From assembly GCA_002633025.1 (NCBI GenBank), contig NMRB01000143.1, positions 239,253-303,252 of the forward strand: a stretch of 64,000 bases of DNA, given 5' to 3'. Source of the stretch: Notospermus geniculatus. Its lineage: Eukaryota; Nemertea; Pilidiophora; Heteronemertea; Lineidae. Shown here in pieces: positions 1 to 12,029 of the stretch. The position numbers and the translations under genes were made by a program. The stretch's first letter is position 1; each line of letters begins with the position of its first letter. The notes below the pieces were generated by a model that made no database searches, had not been told where the DNA came from, and saw only the letters and a list, made by a program, of their open reading frames with translations.

Positions 1-202
1 CTGTGAGGCGCGACGCATCACATAACCCTACGCAAAATGGCGGATTTGACTGTTGTTCGTCAGGGTCACAAACCGACGCAACGTCACCAGGTTTTTTGGA
101 GGCTTGTGCCCTGTTGTTCAGGTTGTTAGCAGCCGTGTAGTCTGGTTCTGCTGATCTCCTCCAGATGACGCTTTTTGTTGTGGGGTTTCATTAGCCCACA
201 TA

Positions 203-355
203 CACAGGTGCATGAGGCTCGGATTGTGGGGGTTTTCACGTAAAATCGGGGTATCTGGGACACACTGTACACAGTGCACGTACACACTGTGTACAGTGTG
301 TCCCAGATACCCGATTACGTGAAAAACCCCACAATCCGAGCCTCATGCGCCTGTG
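203..355. repeat. Foldback element (about 153 bp)
   Basis: The two halves are near-perfect reverse complements. CACAGGTGCATGAGGCTC at the left is mirrored by GAGCCTCATGCGCCTGTG at the right, and the centre contains GTGTACAGTGTGTCCCAGAT and its complement. This is a non-autonomous hairpin element with no coding capacity. It lies in the left copy upstream of the truncated KIAA1143-like gene. Confidence 0.8.
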
Positions 356-483
356 ATTAGCCTTACCTCATGACCTGACCTACAAGGTAGGTCAGTGCTT
401 GGAGGAATTATACTGTCAGTATAATTCCTCCAAGGTCAGTGGAACCAGATACCACCTAGAGGGTATCAGGACAATTCCTCCCG

Positions 484-564
484 GACAACTGCCCCCCCCC
501 CCGGAAAACTGCCCTCCCCGACAACTGCCCCCAGACAATCCCCCCCTAGGACAACTGCCCCCCG
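484..564 (+). repeat. C-rich tandem low-complexity repeat
   Basis: Imperfect tandem units of the type GGACAACTGCCCCCC occupy the place where, in the other copy of this block, the 5' part of KIAA1143 exon 1 (with its start codon) is found. The sequence matches the second copy again from about 565. Confidence 0.7.
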
Positions 565-1651
565 GCATTGGCTATGTTGAAGGCCCGAATGTCGATACAA
601 AGGTGATTTTTTGCTGTGATGAATCATTCAGTGCATTTTCTGCGTGCATGGACGTGTACATTACACTAGGCCTACACTACAGTTGCAAAGCACACAACCA
701 CAAGGCCTACGCATGCTACTGGCACTGCAGGTGTCCCCTGTGGGTTGCTTCCTAAGGATTGAAGATGATATGAATGATATGCCTGTATGACACATACGAA
801 ACAGGCCTGTTTTAGGGCTAGGCTAGGCCTAGGCTAGCCTACTACATCATCATCAACCTGTCAATGTCATACAAGAATGATGATGGCAAGTTTAAACAAG
901 TAAACGTTTTACTTCATGTATTTATAACCAGTTTTTTAAAAAGGCTGTTTCTTCTCTTCTGAATACTCTAGCGTGAGGTCCTTCCCCCTTGTGATGATGA
1001 CAGTGATGGAGAAAGACAAGATATTGATGATGAGAAGCCACAGATTGTTGTGGTGAAGAAGGGTGACCTGACAGCTGAGGAGGTAGGCCAGATAATAAAA
1101 GAAAAGGGAGAGGAAGGAAGAACCTTTGAGATCAATAACAGTTCAGAGGAAAATGATGGTAGGTTATTTGTCTGAAACATTTTGGAGAATTTCAGGCACA
1201 GGTGATGTTACATTTGCAGTATCTGCTGATGGAAATTTTGGTTCTTTTGGTACCTTATAGCCTCATCAGCTTGAAGAGTAGGTGTAAACTGCATTACATC
1301 ATACCTCTGGAGCAGAGAATAGAAGAGACAGGCCTATATGACAAGAGTGAAAGAAGAATGACCCGCTGATTGTTAGGAGGAAAAAGTTCTTGAAACAACC
1401 AACACTGAAGAACTGGAGGTGATCATCGGATTCATTTGATACTTTTCTCTCTCCTTCCAGGAGCAAAAGATGGAAAAATTGTCTTCAGGAAACCAACAAA
1501 GAGATCTAGTGAAGAGACGTCAGACCTGAATGTTTCTTCCATGAAGAAGAAGAAAGAGGAAAACAAAAAGGAAATGAATCTTTCAAAACCAACTAAGAAC
1601 TCTAGTCTTCTGTCATTTGATGATGAGGATGAGGAGGATAGTGATGAATGA
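565..1651 (+). pseudogene. KIAA1143 homologue, left copy, 5'-truncated
   Basis: This is the left copy of the KIAA1143-like gene. Only the last dozen codons of exon 1 survive (565-599, [11 protein letters not shown], followed by a GT donor). Exon 2 (972-1158, phase 0 to 1) encodes the acidic stretch and the conserved VVVKKGDLTAEE core. Exon 3 (1461-1651) ends with the diagnostic KNSSLLSFDDEDEED tail and TGA. The initiator ATG and the first 25 or so codons are replaced by a C-rich repeat, so no normal product can start here unless the true start lies in unassembled sequence. The family is a small conserved nuclear-type protein of unknown biochemical function; identification rests on the N-terminal, KKGDL and SSLLSFD blocks. 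An AATAAA lies about 560 bases past the stop. It may be a pseudogene, an allele with a structural change, or an assembly artefact. Confidence 0.75.
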
Positions 1652-3426
1652 ATGTGACAGGGGAGGCGATCAGTGAGAGATGGACATGCAGACTTTCCTG
1701 TGCAGAGAAGCCATGACACTTTTCTGATCGGTTCAGGGGTTGCCTTTGCTCTTTTTTAATGCCAGGTGTGTTGGGTGTTGACACACTTGGTTTACAGGAT
1801 ATTAAGAGATGTGGTCTGCTGTCATGGATGTGGCAAGAATTCAGGAATTGATGGAGATTGGTTGCACTAAGTGGTGCTCCAATGAATAGAGACAGGCACG
1901 CCTTGGTGCTCTTATTCACCAGTGTTGGTATATGGAGCCAGTCGCCCAGGTGTGTCTGGAATGAGTTCCTGAGGTTACAGTCATCATAGGCAGCTTAGTA
2001 TGATGGCCTGATTCTTTGCTCTGTATTTGTACAGTTCAGATGGGATGTAGCCAGTTGGCATTATGATCAGTTAAAAACGCTGTCATGAATCCAGCACATC
2101 AAAATTGGCTTTTTTAAAACCACATTTTGCTCTGTTGGATTAAAATATCGAAATATGTATTCAACTGGAAATTTTTATTGATGAATAATGTAATATATAA
2201 AAAGTGATTAATGAAATAAATTGCATTGATCTTGATATGAATGACTTATTATTCCAAATAATATTGTGGGCGTGGTTGCAAATGAACTTTTAATCACGTG
2301 TTTTGTTTTAAAAGTGTCCCCCCTTTGAACATTTCCTCCCAAACACATATTTGAATATTCATAGGAGGAGCCAGCAAAATAGGGAAATGTCTACTTGTAC
2401 CAGGGAATAGTCCGGGCTTCAAGTGGTGCCCAATGAACTGAGAGCTCATCCACTCAAAAAATGGTCTTCAGACGTCGTATTTCCGGCGTATCTCTTCCGA
2501 TGGAGCCGAATGATATGACCTGCAATTCAGGCGCGGATCCAGGATTTTTGGCAGAGGGGGTCAGGGCCGTCGAAGGCCGGCACCTAAGATGCCTGCCCCG
2601 ACGCCCATAAAATTTTGAAATCTAGAAGGCCGTAGACGCGATTTCCTGGCATCTCAGTATCAAAACAGAAGCTTTTCTTGCGTTTTTTGCTTATCGTCGC
2701 AAATTATTGAAAAAAAAAACAATTGGTGGTGGAGAGCAGGGGGCCACTGCATCTTGGGATCCCGATTCGCAGTCATGGTATGATTCGGCATGGTAAGAGC
2801 AAATGGGTACACGAAATACCTGGATGCACAAATCCTCAGAGGCCCAGGACATTTTTCCAGCAATCACTCAAATAATAATTTTGCCATCATTTCATCAATC
2901 ATCCGCAACGGGTGTTTGCATTTGGTTTAATGATGCATTCGGCACGCCAACTCTGATGGGTGAATTAGTTATATTAAAAGTACTAGCATTAGAGGAGCAA
3001 ATGGCAGCCAAAAAGGGCTCTAGTTTTCGAGATACCCCTACCGGAGGTATAACAAGCTGTATTTGGTATCAAAATTTTCGGTAGAACCTCTACTTTTCAG
3101 AACTGGTGTTGTACTTTGAGAAAGTTGGGGGCAACATGGTCAATTAACCCCTTTTCTGCCAAAACGTGTAAAAATTGAGCCTGTTTGTTCCCATTGATAC
3201 AAAAATGCATTTTCTGCCCATATTGGACTGTTTTCTTATCGACAGGCATCTGTAGGTATCTTTTCTGACATATTTAACGGACATCTGACTTTCAGGGGTG
3301 GTCCAAGGCCCCCCAGAATGAAATTTTAACCCTTTTTCCTTCGTTTCGTTTTTAGGAAAGGCCCTTATGGGCAGAACCCCAAGTTTGCCTTATTTAGGAG
3401 TACTCCACATGTTATAATCACAGAGA
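1652..3426. other. 3' flank of KIAA1143-like copy plus repeat-derived DNA
   Basis: Apart from the 3' UTR and the hAT-like end sequence CAGGCGCGGATCCAGG near 2530, nothing coding is seen. From about 2963 to 3426 the left copy carries sequence unrelated to the right copy, where the first exon of the PAN/LamG gene lies (17300-17590). Confidence 0.5.
2215..2220 (+). terminator. Polyadenylation hexamer, left KIAA1143-like copy
   Basis: AATAAA about 560 bases downstream of the stop codon, in AT-rich sequence conserved with the second copy (16573-16578). Confidence 0.55.
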
Positions 3427-4851
3427 TACAGCGACAAGTGTAAGCTCTATTCGTTCACATCTGACAAAGATTGTACTGGATATCTCTCGGAGACCTTGAG
3501 CGACGACAAAGGATTTTTGAATTGCGACGGGTAAGCTATAATTTGGGCAGACGCTCGTCTCCTTGTTTCCAACATTCTCTCATAAACAGCAGGCAAAACA
3601 GCAGCCACGCCCTGGCCTTTTCCCCACATCTCCGTCATCGTGGTCATGGTTGTTCTGGTGTAGCTTGGTCAAAAAATCTAGTGTGGTTTAATATTATTAT
3701 TCCGTCGGCCTGTACGCCTGCGCATGGGAAAATTATAAGTGGTAGCAACGGTGTCTTCAAAGTTGTCTTTATCGTCTGTCTCGACCTTTTTTCTTCCTTC
3801 TTGCAGAAATGCACCAGCTCTAAATGCAGCTGTTCGAAATTATTCAAAGGCAAATACTGCGATCTGGCAGCAAATGGTAAGGATCTTTTGCGTCGTATTT
3901 TGCATGGAAAGATTCACTATCCTTTCTAGATTTTGGACTGAATGTGGCTCGCAGGACTTCTACCACGCGACATCGTCCGTCATCGTCCTCCAACGACGGT
4001 CGCTGAGGCGAAAAGTCCAGACTTGGAATATTTTTGCACGTCTTGGCAACATTTCAATTTGACTGGACGAGAAGCGACATCCCTCGGTGAAGTGAATCGC
4101 GCCTTAATTCAGCGCCTCGTATCGAATCTTGAAAGGAATTTCCCTTAGAATCAGATTCTTCTTCTGTCTTCTTCAGATGCAGCATCTTACTTACCTATGG
4201 ATGCGATGGGCGGGACGGGTGGCGAAAGTATCGCCGGCATGGGCCTACTCCCAGCAGTGAAGGACGGCACCCCGTCCTTCGTCCCGGGAAAGGAAGACAA
4301 GGCTGTCGACCTGAAGTATCCGGTTTTCCTCGATTACGGAAATCTACGAAGCCGATGCATCGGGAACTTTGATCACTGCCTCCACGGGTGGACTGCTGCA
4401 ATGTGGGTCAAGTTCACGGGTGTAGATGGCAGTCACCCCGAGTTTGTACTTTCGAGCGGAGGTCAAACAAAAATTTCTAATGTAGGGGTTGCACTATGGT
4501 ATGAGAAATCAGGATGTCTTTTTTGTAGGGTGAAGTTATCAACTAGGGTTTATAATGCGAGGACCACCGTGAAACTTCAAGTAGGCCTATGGCACCATGT
4601 CGCCGTCACCTGGAATCCTAAGACTGGCTTGATGAGTGAATGGTATAAAGACCGCTGAAGACATAACTGGATCGCCGAAAACGCCAGTTACTGACGGTCA
4701 ACAACGTCTCGTCATCGGGAAAACAAACAACGTGCTGTTAAAGAATGTTGACATATTTTGTAAATGTGTTGTTGATGAGGTGTTCATGTGGGAAAAGAGC
4801 CGGTCTGCCGACGAAATTGCCGATCTTTACAACACGCCCAACTATAAGTGA
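3427..4851 (+). pseudogene. PAN/LamG secreted protein gene, left copy (no first-exon start, frameshifted)
   Basis: The 3' half of the PAN exon is present to a donor at 3531, but the signal peptide and the first half of the PAN domain are replaced by unrelated sequence. A T-run one base shorter than in the other copy (near 3516) shifts the frame. Exon 2 (3807-3876) encodes a short Cys-rich segment (KCTSSKCSCSK). Exon 3 (4177-4851) encodes a concanavalin A/LamG-type fold of about 220 residues, with the typical LWHHVAVTWNPKTG strand near its middle and a C-terminal DEVFMWEKSRSADEIADLY helix-like end. The exon-3 frame breaks near 4655-4665, where one apparent extra base puts a TGA after KDR; the next frame continues the domain to TGA at 4849. 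LamG/pentraxin-like folds bind glycans or matrix ligands. This copy cannot give a full product as assembled. Confidence 0.7.
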
Positions 4852-4966
4852 GTGGCGGTGCAGAGGTCCAGACTCTACAAAAACAGTATTTACCCATTCC
4901 TTGAGAGAGCGAAGCGAGTGCAACCTAGTGGCTGCGTAGGGAGACCAGAGCCACAGGCCGCTTCAC

Positions 4967-4972
4967 AATAAA
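4967..4972 (+). terminator. Polyadenylation hexamer after the LamG exon (left copy)
   Basis: AATAAA about 116 bases after the LamG stop codon, which supports ending the PAN/LamG gene here rather than splicing on into the kringle exons. Confidence 0.55.
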
Positions 4973-5156
4973 ATTAAACTAAATTGATTGGATGTGTCAA
5001 CTAATGAATTTCATTCATTGTTTATTGAACAGGAAACAATAGGAGAATATTACATCAGCTGTCATTCATTAATATTACAATGCTGTCTTTTCATATCACT
5101 TGCCTTAATTAATTAAGCAAATGATATTATTGCATATTCGGTAATATTACTCATTG

Positions 5157-5306
5157 GGGAGGTTTCGAAATCAAACGATAAACCAAAACTTTACGACAAC
5201 GTTATTTTTCATACTACACATTGACCAGATTTTGCATTGCATTTTCGGCACAAAAATAAAGTTGTCGTTAACGTTTACGTTTATCGTTTGATTTCGAAAC
5301 CTCCCT
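5157..5306. repeat. MITE with about 26-bp inverted ends
   Basis: GGAGGTTTCGAAATCAAACG at the left end is repeated as its reverse complement (ending TTCGAAACCTCC) at the right end. The interior is AT-rich and non-coding. The right block copy holds the same element at about 19875-20023, so it predates the duplication or haplotype split. Confidence 0.8.
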
Positions 5307-5389
5307 ATTATCAAATGCACGATTCATCACATGGAAACTGCTTAGTAAAGGTCCTATGGACAAGTTGTCACAATTTACTGACAGCTTGA

Positions 5390-5489
5390 CTCTAGCTTAC
5401 GACACTATATGGTGTCTTCTTCAGGAGACAGGAGACACTCTATAGACTCCTGAGGAAGACACCGTATAGTGTCGTAAGCTAGAGTCATC
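5390..5489. repeat. Foldback hairpin, about 100 bp
   Basis: GACTCTAGCTTACGACACTA pairs with TAGTGTCGTAAGCTAGAGTC across a short centre. The second copy is at about 20104-20193. Confidence 0.8.
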
Positions 5490-6049
5490 ATCATCATCAT
5501 GTATATTTGTACCTTAAAATTAAAACGTTGGTCTCAGAAATCGGTGTTACCACCCTCCTTTCGATATTGTTCACGATCAACACGGCTACCACTGCCATAC
5601 TGAATACTGGACCGATCATTTCCACATGAAGAACGGTTCATTTCTAATCTCCTCATGCAGTTACCATTGGCACCATGCTGCATGAGTTTGCTGACTTTAC
5701 TCAGAACGGTTGGGTCAGAATTTCGGTTCGGACCAGACAAATTGGTTGTAACAGATCTCCTCCACCAACATTACGAATTGGTGATCATGACCTCGTCGTT
5801 CAGGCTTTGAAACCATTGATTTTGTAACAACAATCACAATGGCCGCTCTCTAATACTGGGATCATCAACACGCGGCAACTCTCAAAAACTCGTTGGTTGT
5901 TTCCGTCAAAATGAAAACGGAAAAATCAATCATGTAATTGATTGGAATCCTTCAATGGCTTTGTATCGATCTAAATTTGTGTAGGCCTACATGTACGGTC
6001 TTTACAGTACAGTGTTCATCCCTGAGTAGCCTGTATTGTGTGCTACAGG

Positions 6050-6176
6050 AGTGAGAGTTGACCAGGAAGACCAAGTGGGTCACATCACCGACATGGATTA
6101 TGATGAAGATGTTTGTCAGAATGTTTCTTACGGATCTTCAGGAAAGGCGAAGATACGGATGGGAACCAAAATGTAA
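6050..6176 (+). other. Possible 5' exon of the kringle gene (uncertain)
   Basis: A good acceptor (GTGCTACAG) precedes 6050 and a GT donor (GAGGTAGGC) follows about 6176. One frame is open for about 42 codons, but it ends in TAA before the donor and its phase does not match the LamG exon. It is best read as a candidate untranslated exon upstream of the signal-peptide exon. The same sequence is at about 21135-21271. Confidence 0.25.
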
Positions 6177-6682
6177 CGAGGTAGGCCTGTTATCCACAAG
6201 GCTTTAGTTTTGGAGCATTCTATGGGATTTTGTTTTCGTTTTCTTTGCGTTCAAAACTGAAAACCGCGATGTTGTTCTGATTATGAATTCCTTTTTTTCG
6301 TATACGTGAAAACACTGGAGCAAAGGTGGAGTGGAATGTGGTGCGTTTCAGGGCGGACAGCGGTTTTCGTACCTTCCACCCCCAACTGCTGCATTTATAA
6401 AAGATTGTGTTCCCCATCCAGTGATTGCTTGGTGTACGAAAAAAAGGAATTTGATGATCACACTCGTGACAACCGTGAACACTGAAGCCAGACTGTCCGT
6501 TTCTCTCAAATACGTCTTTCGTCGTCTTAGCTTTCGTTCCTTTCGTCCAAAATTCAGCCTTCGTCTGCGTTCATCTTGAAGATATCTTCTATACATTCAC
6601 TTCCAAAATATGGTAGTTATTTCTAGAGTTTTACATCATGCGTTTCTATAGACTTTAACCCTTTTCCAGGTCACTATCCCTG

Positions 6683-9130
6683 ATGCCTCTCTGCTGGAGG
6701 GACATGAAGAATCGCCTAGTGAAATTCATTGCAATGTTGGTCCTGACTTATTTCCCGTCTGCTAGTAAGTGTAACACCGTTCGTTCGTTCTGAGGAGAGT
6801 TAGACTGAATCTGGGCTTGGTAGAGTCTTCACGACACGAGTTGACAACTGTGACTAATCTTAATTTGTGTTTGAACCAGCCAGCGGTAATCCCACGCCAA
6901 GCATTGCAGCAGTCGTGGCCACTGTCTTGTAACATGTTTTCTGCAAAAGGAATACATACGAAATTCCATTTTCATTTCAGATTCCAGTACAACCTGTCTC
7001 CCAACATCATGGGGTGTCTATTACACCGGCACTGTGAGCAAAACCAAAGGAGGTCTCTCTTGCCAGCGCTGGGATTATTCTTCTCCTCACAAACATCCCT
7101 ACCACAAGGATGTCTACTTCGTATCTGATCGCGGGATTAAGAAGGCCGCCAACTACTGCAGGAATCCTGGTGGAAAGCGTAAGGGAGTGTGGTGTTATAC
7201 CGTTTCGGCGAAGAAGACGTGGGACTTTTGTAATGTTCCGCTGTGTCCACAAGGTAAGGTTTCCAAATTTCGCGAATTAGTAGACCCCCTACATATTAAG
7301 GTATTTGCCTTTGGCGTTTCAAGGCGTATGCTTCCCCCACATCCAGTGACGGTCTTCGTTCGGACGTGCTCCGTGTAAAAGACATCACCGCAGATGACAT
7401 TTCAACTGCCTATGGTTTCGCTCCGAATCAGACATATCCTTATATAACATACAGGCAAAAAAGACTGCAAAAAGGATACGTTGGGAAAGACCTACGCCGG
7501 GCACGTCAGGGTCACAAAGTCTGGCAAACCTTGCCAATACTGGGTCGCCCAATTCCCCCATCGATACCGCTACATCAAAGCCGGCCTCTTCCCTGAGAAG
7601 ATCCTAAAGAAAGTTGCAAACAAGTGTCGGAATCCAACAGGCAAGCCTGGTGGGCCATGGTGCTACACGGCTGTTGCTTCCCCCACCTGGGAATACTGTA
7701 GTATCCCTATCTGTGGCCGCGTCGGTAAGTTTATTTGTACCGGTATTCGAAGCAACCCCGTCCCGACTTGCACCATCACATCAGCCTTTCACTCTCTGGC
7801 AGTGAATGTAAGGACACGACGCAAGACTTCCGTCGGAAGTTCATCAGGAAGCAACGTCTAACATTGGACGTCCAAGAAAAGCTATCTTTTGGCACCTTAT
7901 GTTCGCATTTTCCTTTCAGCTTCTCCTAAGCCTACTGGGCCACCGGATAAGGGTAAGTACATGTACATGTACATGTACATGTATTACACAAAATTCGATG
8001 ATATCAAAATGACGACTTGTTTTCAGAAAAAAGCGCCCAGAAATATTGTTGTTGATCTGCACGTCGTTTTGTCCGCAGGCGGAAACTTTAGTCCGTTTCG
8101 CCAATCTCTTTCAGACCCTGCCAAGTGTCTTCCAACTGAATGGGGCGTCTATTACACAGGGACTGCCAACAAAACGCGCAGTGGCCTCACCTGCCAGCGA
8201 TGGGATGCCCAGTTTCCCCATAAACATAAGGACAACAAACACCAAGCGTTACCTGAGAAAGATGTCACTGACGCTGCGAATTTCTGTCGTAATCCTGGTG
8301 GTAGACGAAAAGGAATTTGGTGTTACACGACAAATAAGAAGAAAAAGTGGGATTTTTGTGATGTGAAGTTGTGTACGCCTTGTGAGTACCGTACGCTGGT
8401 CCTTGTTTTTCAAAATGTTGTGCTTGGACCGTATCCCTTCGTTATCCCTCTCCCTACGCTGCAAACTGTTCTTTCCGTCTCCGTTTTCAGCAAAAGCCGG
8501 CTGCAAAGTGAATTCGACTGGTTTGGTTTACATGGGAAAGGCCAGCACCACCAAAAGTGGTAAACCTTGTCAATACTGGAACACCAAATACCCGCACCAC
8601 AACCCATATGCTGATAGACCAGACCTCTTCCCTGAAAAGAAGGTGGACCTTGCAAAGAATTATTGCCGAAATCCTACAAAAGATATTCTTGGCCCGTGGT
8701 GTTATACTGCAACTTCGACACCAACGCGGGAATATTGTGATATACCAGTCTGTCAAAAAGGTAAGATTGAATCTTGTTTGTAGTGATTCGGGGCGTAGAA
8801 AGAAACACTAGGTCCTCCCAGCATTTTTGGATCGCGCGAGTTGGTTCTCAATGGGCAGTTTACCTTGTTGGTTTCCTTACGGCTTACGGCCTGCCTTGAC
8901 CAGTGATACAAACGACTGGCCTAGTTCGGCTGAGGTGCCACAGAGAGCCAACTCGCGGAAGACAACTCTCACATGAAGGAGCACCAAACGATGGAAGTTT
9001 CACGACCCGAGCTCTGGAAATCATCGAAAATTTACTAGCGACTTTTGTCCTTCTGAAATCCAGGACCAAACCTCGCGCTGAAGAAACCGACACTCCAGAT
9101 CGACACCTACCCCGGGGGAGAGTCGCTCAA
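6683..9130 (+). CDS. Secreted four-kringle / fucolectin protein, left copy (3'-truncated)
   Basis: Exons: signal peptide 6670-6764 (ATG at 6704, or 6683 in frame); kringle 1 6981-7253; kringle 2 7455-7724; linker 7920-7952; kringle 3 8115-8381; kringle 4 8491-8760; start of the fucolectin exon 9064-9130. All internal exons are phase 1-1. Each kringle has six cysteines, the CQRW or CQYW and WCYT motifs and a W-x-(F/Y)-C close. Kringles 1 and 3 are one subtype and 2 and 4 another, so the array is A-B-linker-A'-B'. Identity with the other copy ends at 9130, inside the fucolectin exon. The reading frame runs on for about ten codons into unrelated sequence and meets a GT donor. Kringles are disulfide-bonded protein-binding modules of secreted proteins; no protease domain is seen. 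This copy looks truncated, or its remaining exons are not assembled here. Confidence 0.8.
7958..7982. repeat. (TACATG)n microsatellite
   Basis: Four tandem TACATG units sit directly after the donor of the linker exon, inside an intron of the kringle gene. The same repeat is at about 23043-23067 in the right copy. Confidence 0.85.
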
Positions 9131-9210
9131 CATCTGGAATGAAAATGTCGGTAACACACACGTTAGAAAGAAGGGGAAAGCTACACTACTTTCTCGAGAG
9201 ACAAAAAGCA

Positions 9211-9282
9211 ATGAGGTCCCTTAAGGATTCAGACCAAGACCGTCCCTGAGTGAACTCTCCAACTGAGCTATGCTCACCTGCA
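9211..9282 (-). repeat. tRNA-derived sequence / SINE-like remnant
   Basis: The minus strand carries a perfect A-box-like TAGCTCAGTTGG and a degenerate B-box-like GGTCTGAATCC at tRNA-like spacing. No convincing full cloverleaf is seen. This is a tRNA pseudogene or SINE head rather than a working tRNA gene. Confidence 0.35.
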
Positions 9283-10550
9283 AACTGAAGAGACATTAGG
9301 CTCTACCCACCTGTATTGGTAGTCGTGAGGTAAACTAAAGATCCAAAAAGAGACAGTCCTGATATGATACAAGAACCAAATTGCTAGCCCATAGTGTAGG
9401 TAGCTCGACATCGCTAGCCTTAGTGGCAAGAAAACAACTGTAGTTGACGTACATTCACATGAAATTACAAGAGAACTAACGACATGTACCATAGAAATAG
9501 ATGAATGAATGCAGTGTATGTTTTGAAATGGTAGTATTTTGACATTTATAAAGGATGGCATTCTGACAAAAAGCTGTCAATAACGTCAGGAATGAACATC
9601 TCTTCAATGGGATTGAATGGTGGTTGCCTTGCCATTCGGGACAATATGGATCAACACAAAATAACAAGGTGTTTTGGTAAAGAAGCCAGTATGTACTTTT
9701 ATCAAAGTAAAAATGACAAAGCCTAAAAGAAAAGAAATTTATACGAACCATCGACTTGCCTGACTGTACTGCCTAAACGTCGACTGTCTAGTACAGTGTG
9801 TGAACAAGTTTATGTCCAGGTGAGCGTACTCATCCTGTTGACCAATGACTCAAAATCAATCATCTAATTTTCTAATGAATACATAATAAATAGGTCACAG
9901 GAAGTTTGTCATCGAATCTCTTGACGTATCTGGATGGGCATAAGTGGGCAAACTTCAAATTGTGTGAAAGAAGACAATAGCGCCCAGCGTTTGGATGGAT
10001 TTTAGGCCAAATCCTTCACCAGGGCAGAGTAATGCTCAGACCTCACAATTATTTCCGTGTCGCTCAGTTATACTCAATAAAACATTTTGAAAAGGTTCAG
10101 CATACTGTAATATTTAATCAACATACATGTAGCAAGCAGACTGCCATTAGCATTACCGTACATCAGAGGTTGTCAGAGCTTATTCAATTCCAAATTGTGA
10201 ATGTGTTGGAGAGGATGATGTCTTTTCCAAAATTCTGCAGATGCAACCATTTTTAGCTTTTAGGCCAGGTAGAAGTCGGTCACTGAATCCAGGGTAACTG
10301 ACGCACAGCAATGTACATGAATCAGTACACTTTGTCACCAAAAGAAGTCTAAGCAAAGGCCAAGGGCCTTTGTTTGTGTAGGTGAGTACAATCAATAAGG
10401 TCAATGATGGGTTCATAATTCTCAATGCACAACAAAATAACATGACGTCACTTGCACAGACATCTAAAGATGTTTCACGAAACCTCTCAGGATGATGTCA
10501 AAAGAAAGACATGGACACGGTGAAGTCACAAAAAACTAGAATCAACTGGG

Positions 10551-10648
10551 ACTGTATGCATAAAACATCTTAAGTGTAAAATTTCCCTTCTCTTTTGTTT
10601 GGAACAATAGTTCAAGGGAAATTTTACACTTAAGATGTTTTAAGCATA
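10551..10648. repeat. Foldback element
   Basis: AACATCTTAAGTGTAAAATT at the left pairs with its exact reverse complement at the right, with about 30 bases between the arms. Confidence 0.8.
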
Positions 10649-11944
10649 TGGCCCCTGGTCTTTTTCAGACAATGTGATGTTTTTTAGAAAACTGGAATCT
10701 CAAAAACAAGTAAATGCTTACTTCAAGTTCAATGCACTGGACATTCCTGTTCAAAACTGAAGTAAAAGCCTGCATGCACTTCCGTCTTTATTCACAGATC
10801 ACCAAATTATGTAATGTAAATTCCTTTCAAGTTACAGAGAACGTCATCCCTGTCCTACATGTAGGCCTACAGCAGCAGCAAGCTGAACACCATGTCCATT
10901 ACACAATGAGGACAAAATCCACACATAAAGCCTATTGTATTCGTGATATCCAGGCCTACCATCAATCAACCAAGGCCTATTCCTTTACGGTACTGCTTTA
11001 TTGGGTCTATTTAATGTTATGAACAGGACAAGATAATACTGCAAAGTCACAGTGCAACTATATTTGAACTAAAATGATGCTTTTTCAACCTTGAGAACAT
11101 ATTCAGAATGTGACCATGACTTTTAGTGCAATTCATCATCATGTTCCAATAACCAAGTGCAGTTTGAGTACAGTTGCCCTGCGAAATGGTAGGCAGGTAA
11201 TAATGAGGTGCTTCTGGTGCTGACTGCTTACAGCAGCTGTCACAGTGTTAGACACAGATCACACTGTACATGTAGGCCGCCATGTGTGTAAAAATAGTGG
11301 TACTGGTAGGCCTTTAGAACTGCACCAAAGAGAAAAGATGATGTGACTCTGTTGATACAGCCCAATCAAGGAGAAAGGCAAAACACTTGGTTAGTCTAAA
11401 AACAACAGTGTGCTACTAACACACTATTTATAGCAAATAGGCCAAACTTGATGAGTACACCATGTCCAATTATGAACCAGACCACTTGCAGAATCATTCA
11501 AGAGTCAGCTGATGCCATGGGCCAACACACACTGAAGATAATAAGCAAGTAAATTCCCTGCAGAATTGATTCTGAAGTGCAGTTGCCCTGAAAGTTGGCA
11601 CTGGATCAAATATCTGCTAATGATCTAAATGTACCGGTAACATTAATCATCAGTAGATCATGACAGGTCTCAATAAGTAAAGTGACAATCACTAGTAGTA
11701 GTAGTGGTATCTGGAGACTCACATTCGATGCCATCAGGGTTCAAGTGAAAACATATCAACTGCAGGACTCATAAAGAAGATGATGATGCCACATTGTTTT
11801 ATGTGGAAAATCTATTCCACTTATACAATTAGGCTACCAAGTCTAATTCTGTCCCAGGGTTTCCAAATCAAAACTGGTCTGAAGGGTATCCAAGTGAGGC
11901 CCAGCAAGAGCAATTTGTTTGTAATGTTTGTGTGTATTGTCTAA

Positions 11945-12017
11945 GCCCGGTGGTCGAGTGGTTAGCGCGCTTGACTACCAAACTGTGCAATGAGTCGGCA
12001 CAAGTTCGACTCCGGGC
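11945..12017 (+). repeat. tRNA-like SINE head
   Basis: The ends GCCCGG and CCGGGC pair as an acceptor stem. GGTCGAGTGGTTAGCGC resembles a Ser/Leu-type A box and AGTTCGACTCC a B box, with an extended variable region between. The anticodon arm is poor. It is followed by GGAAACGTTTCC-rich sequence that recurs inverted at 12345-12450, so it is probably the head of a SINE-type repeat rather than a tRNA gene. Confidence 0.45.
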
Positions 12018-12029
12018 GAAGGCATATCA

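Noticed and set aside
6050-6176. 42-codon frame as a coding exon joining the LamG and kringle exons
   Set aside because: It ends in a stop before its donor and the phase does not match the LamG exon; the kringle exons have their own signal peptide and the LamG exon its own stop and AATAAA.
11945-12017. Functional tRNA gene
   Set aside because: The acceptor stem pairs but the anticodon arm does not, and the sequence continues into a repeat.
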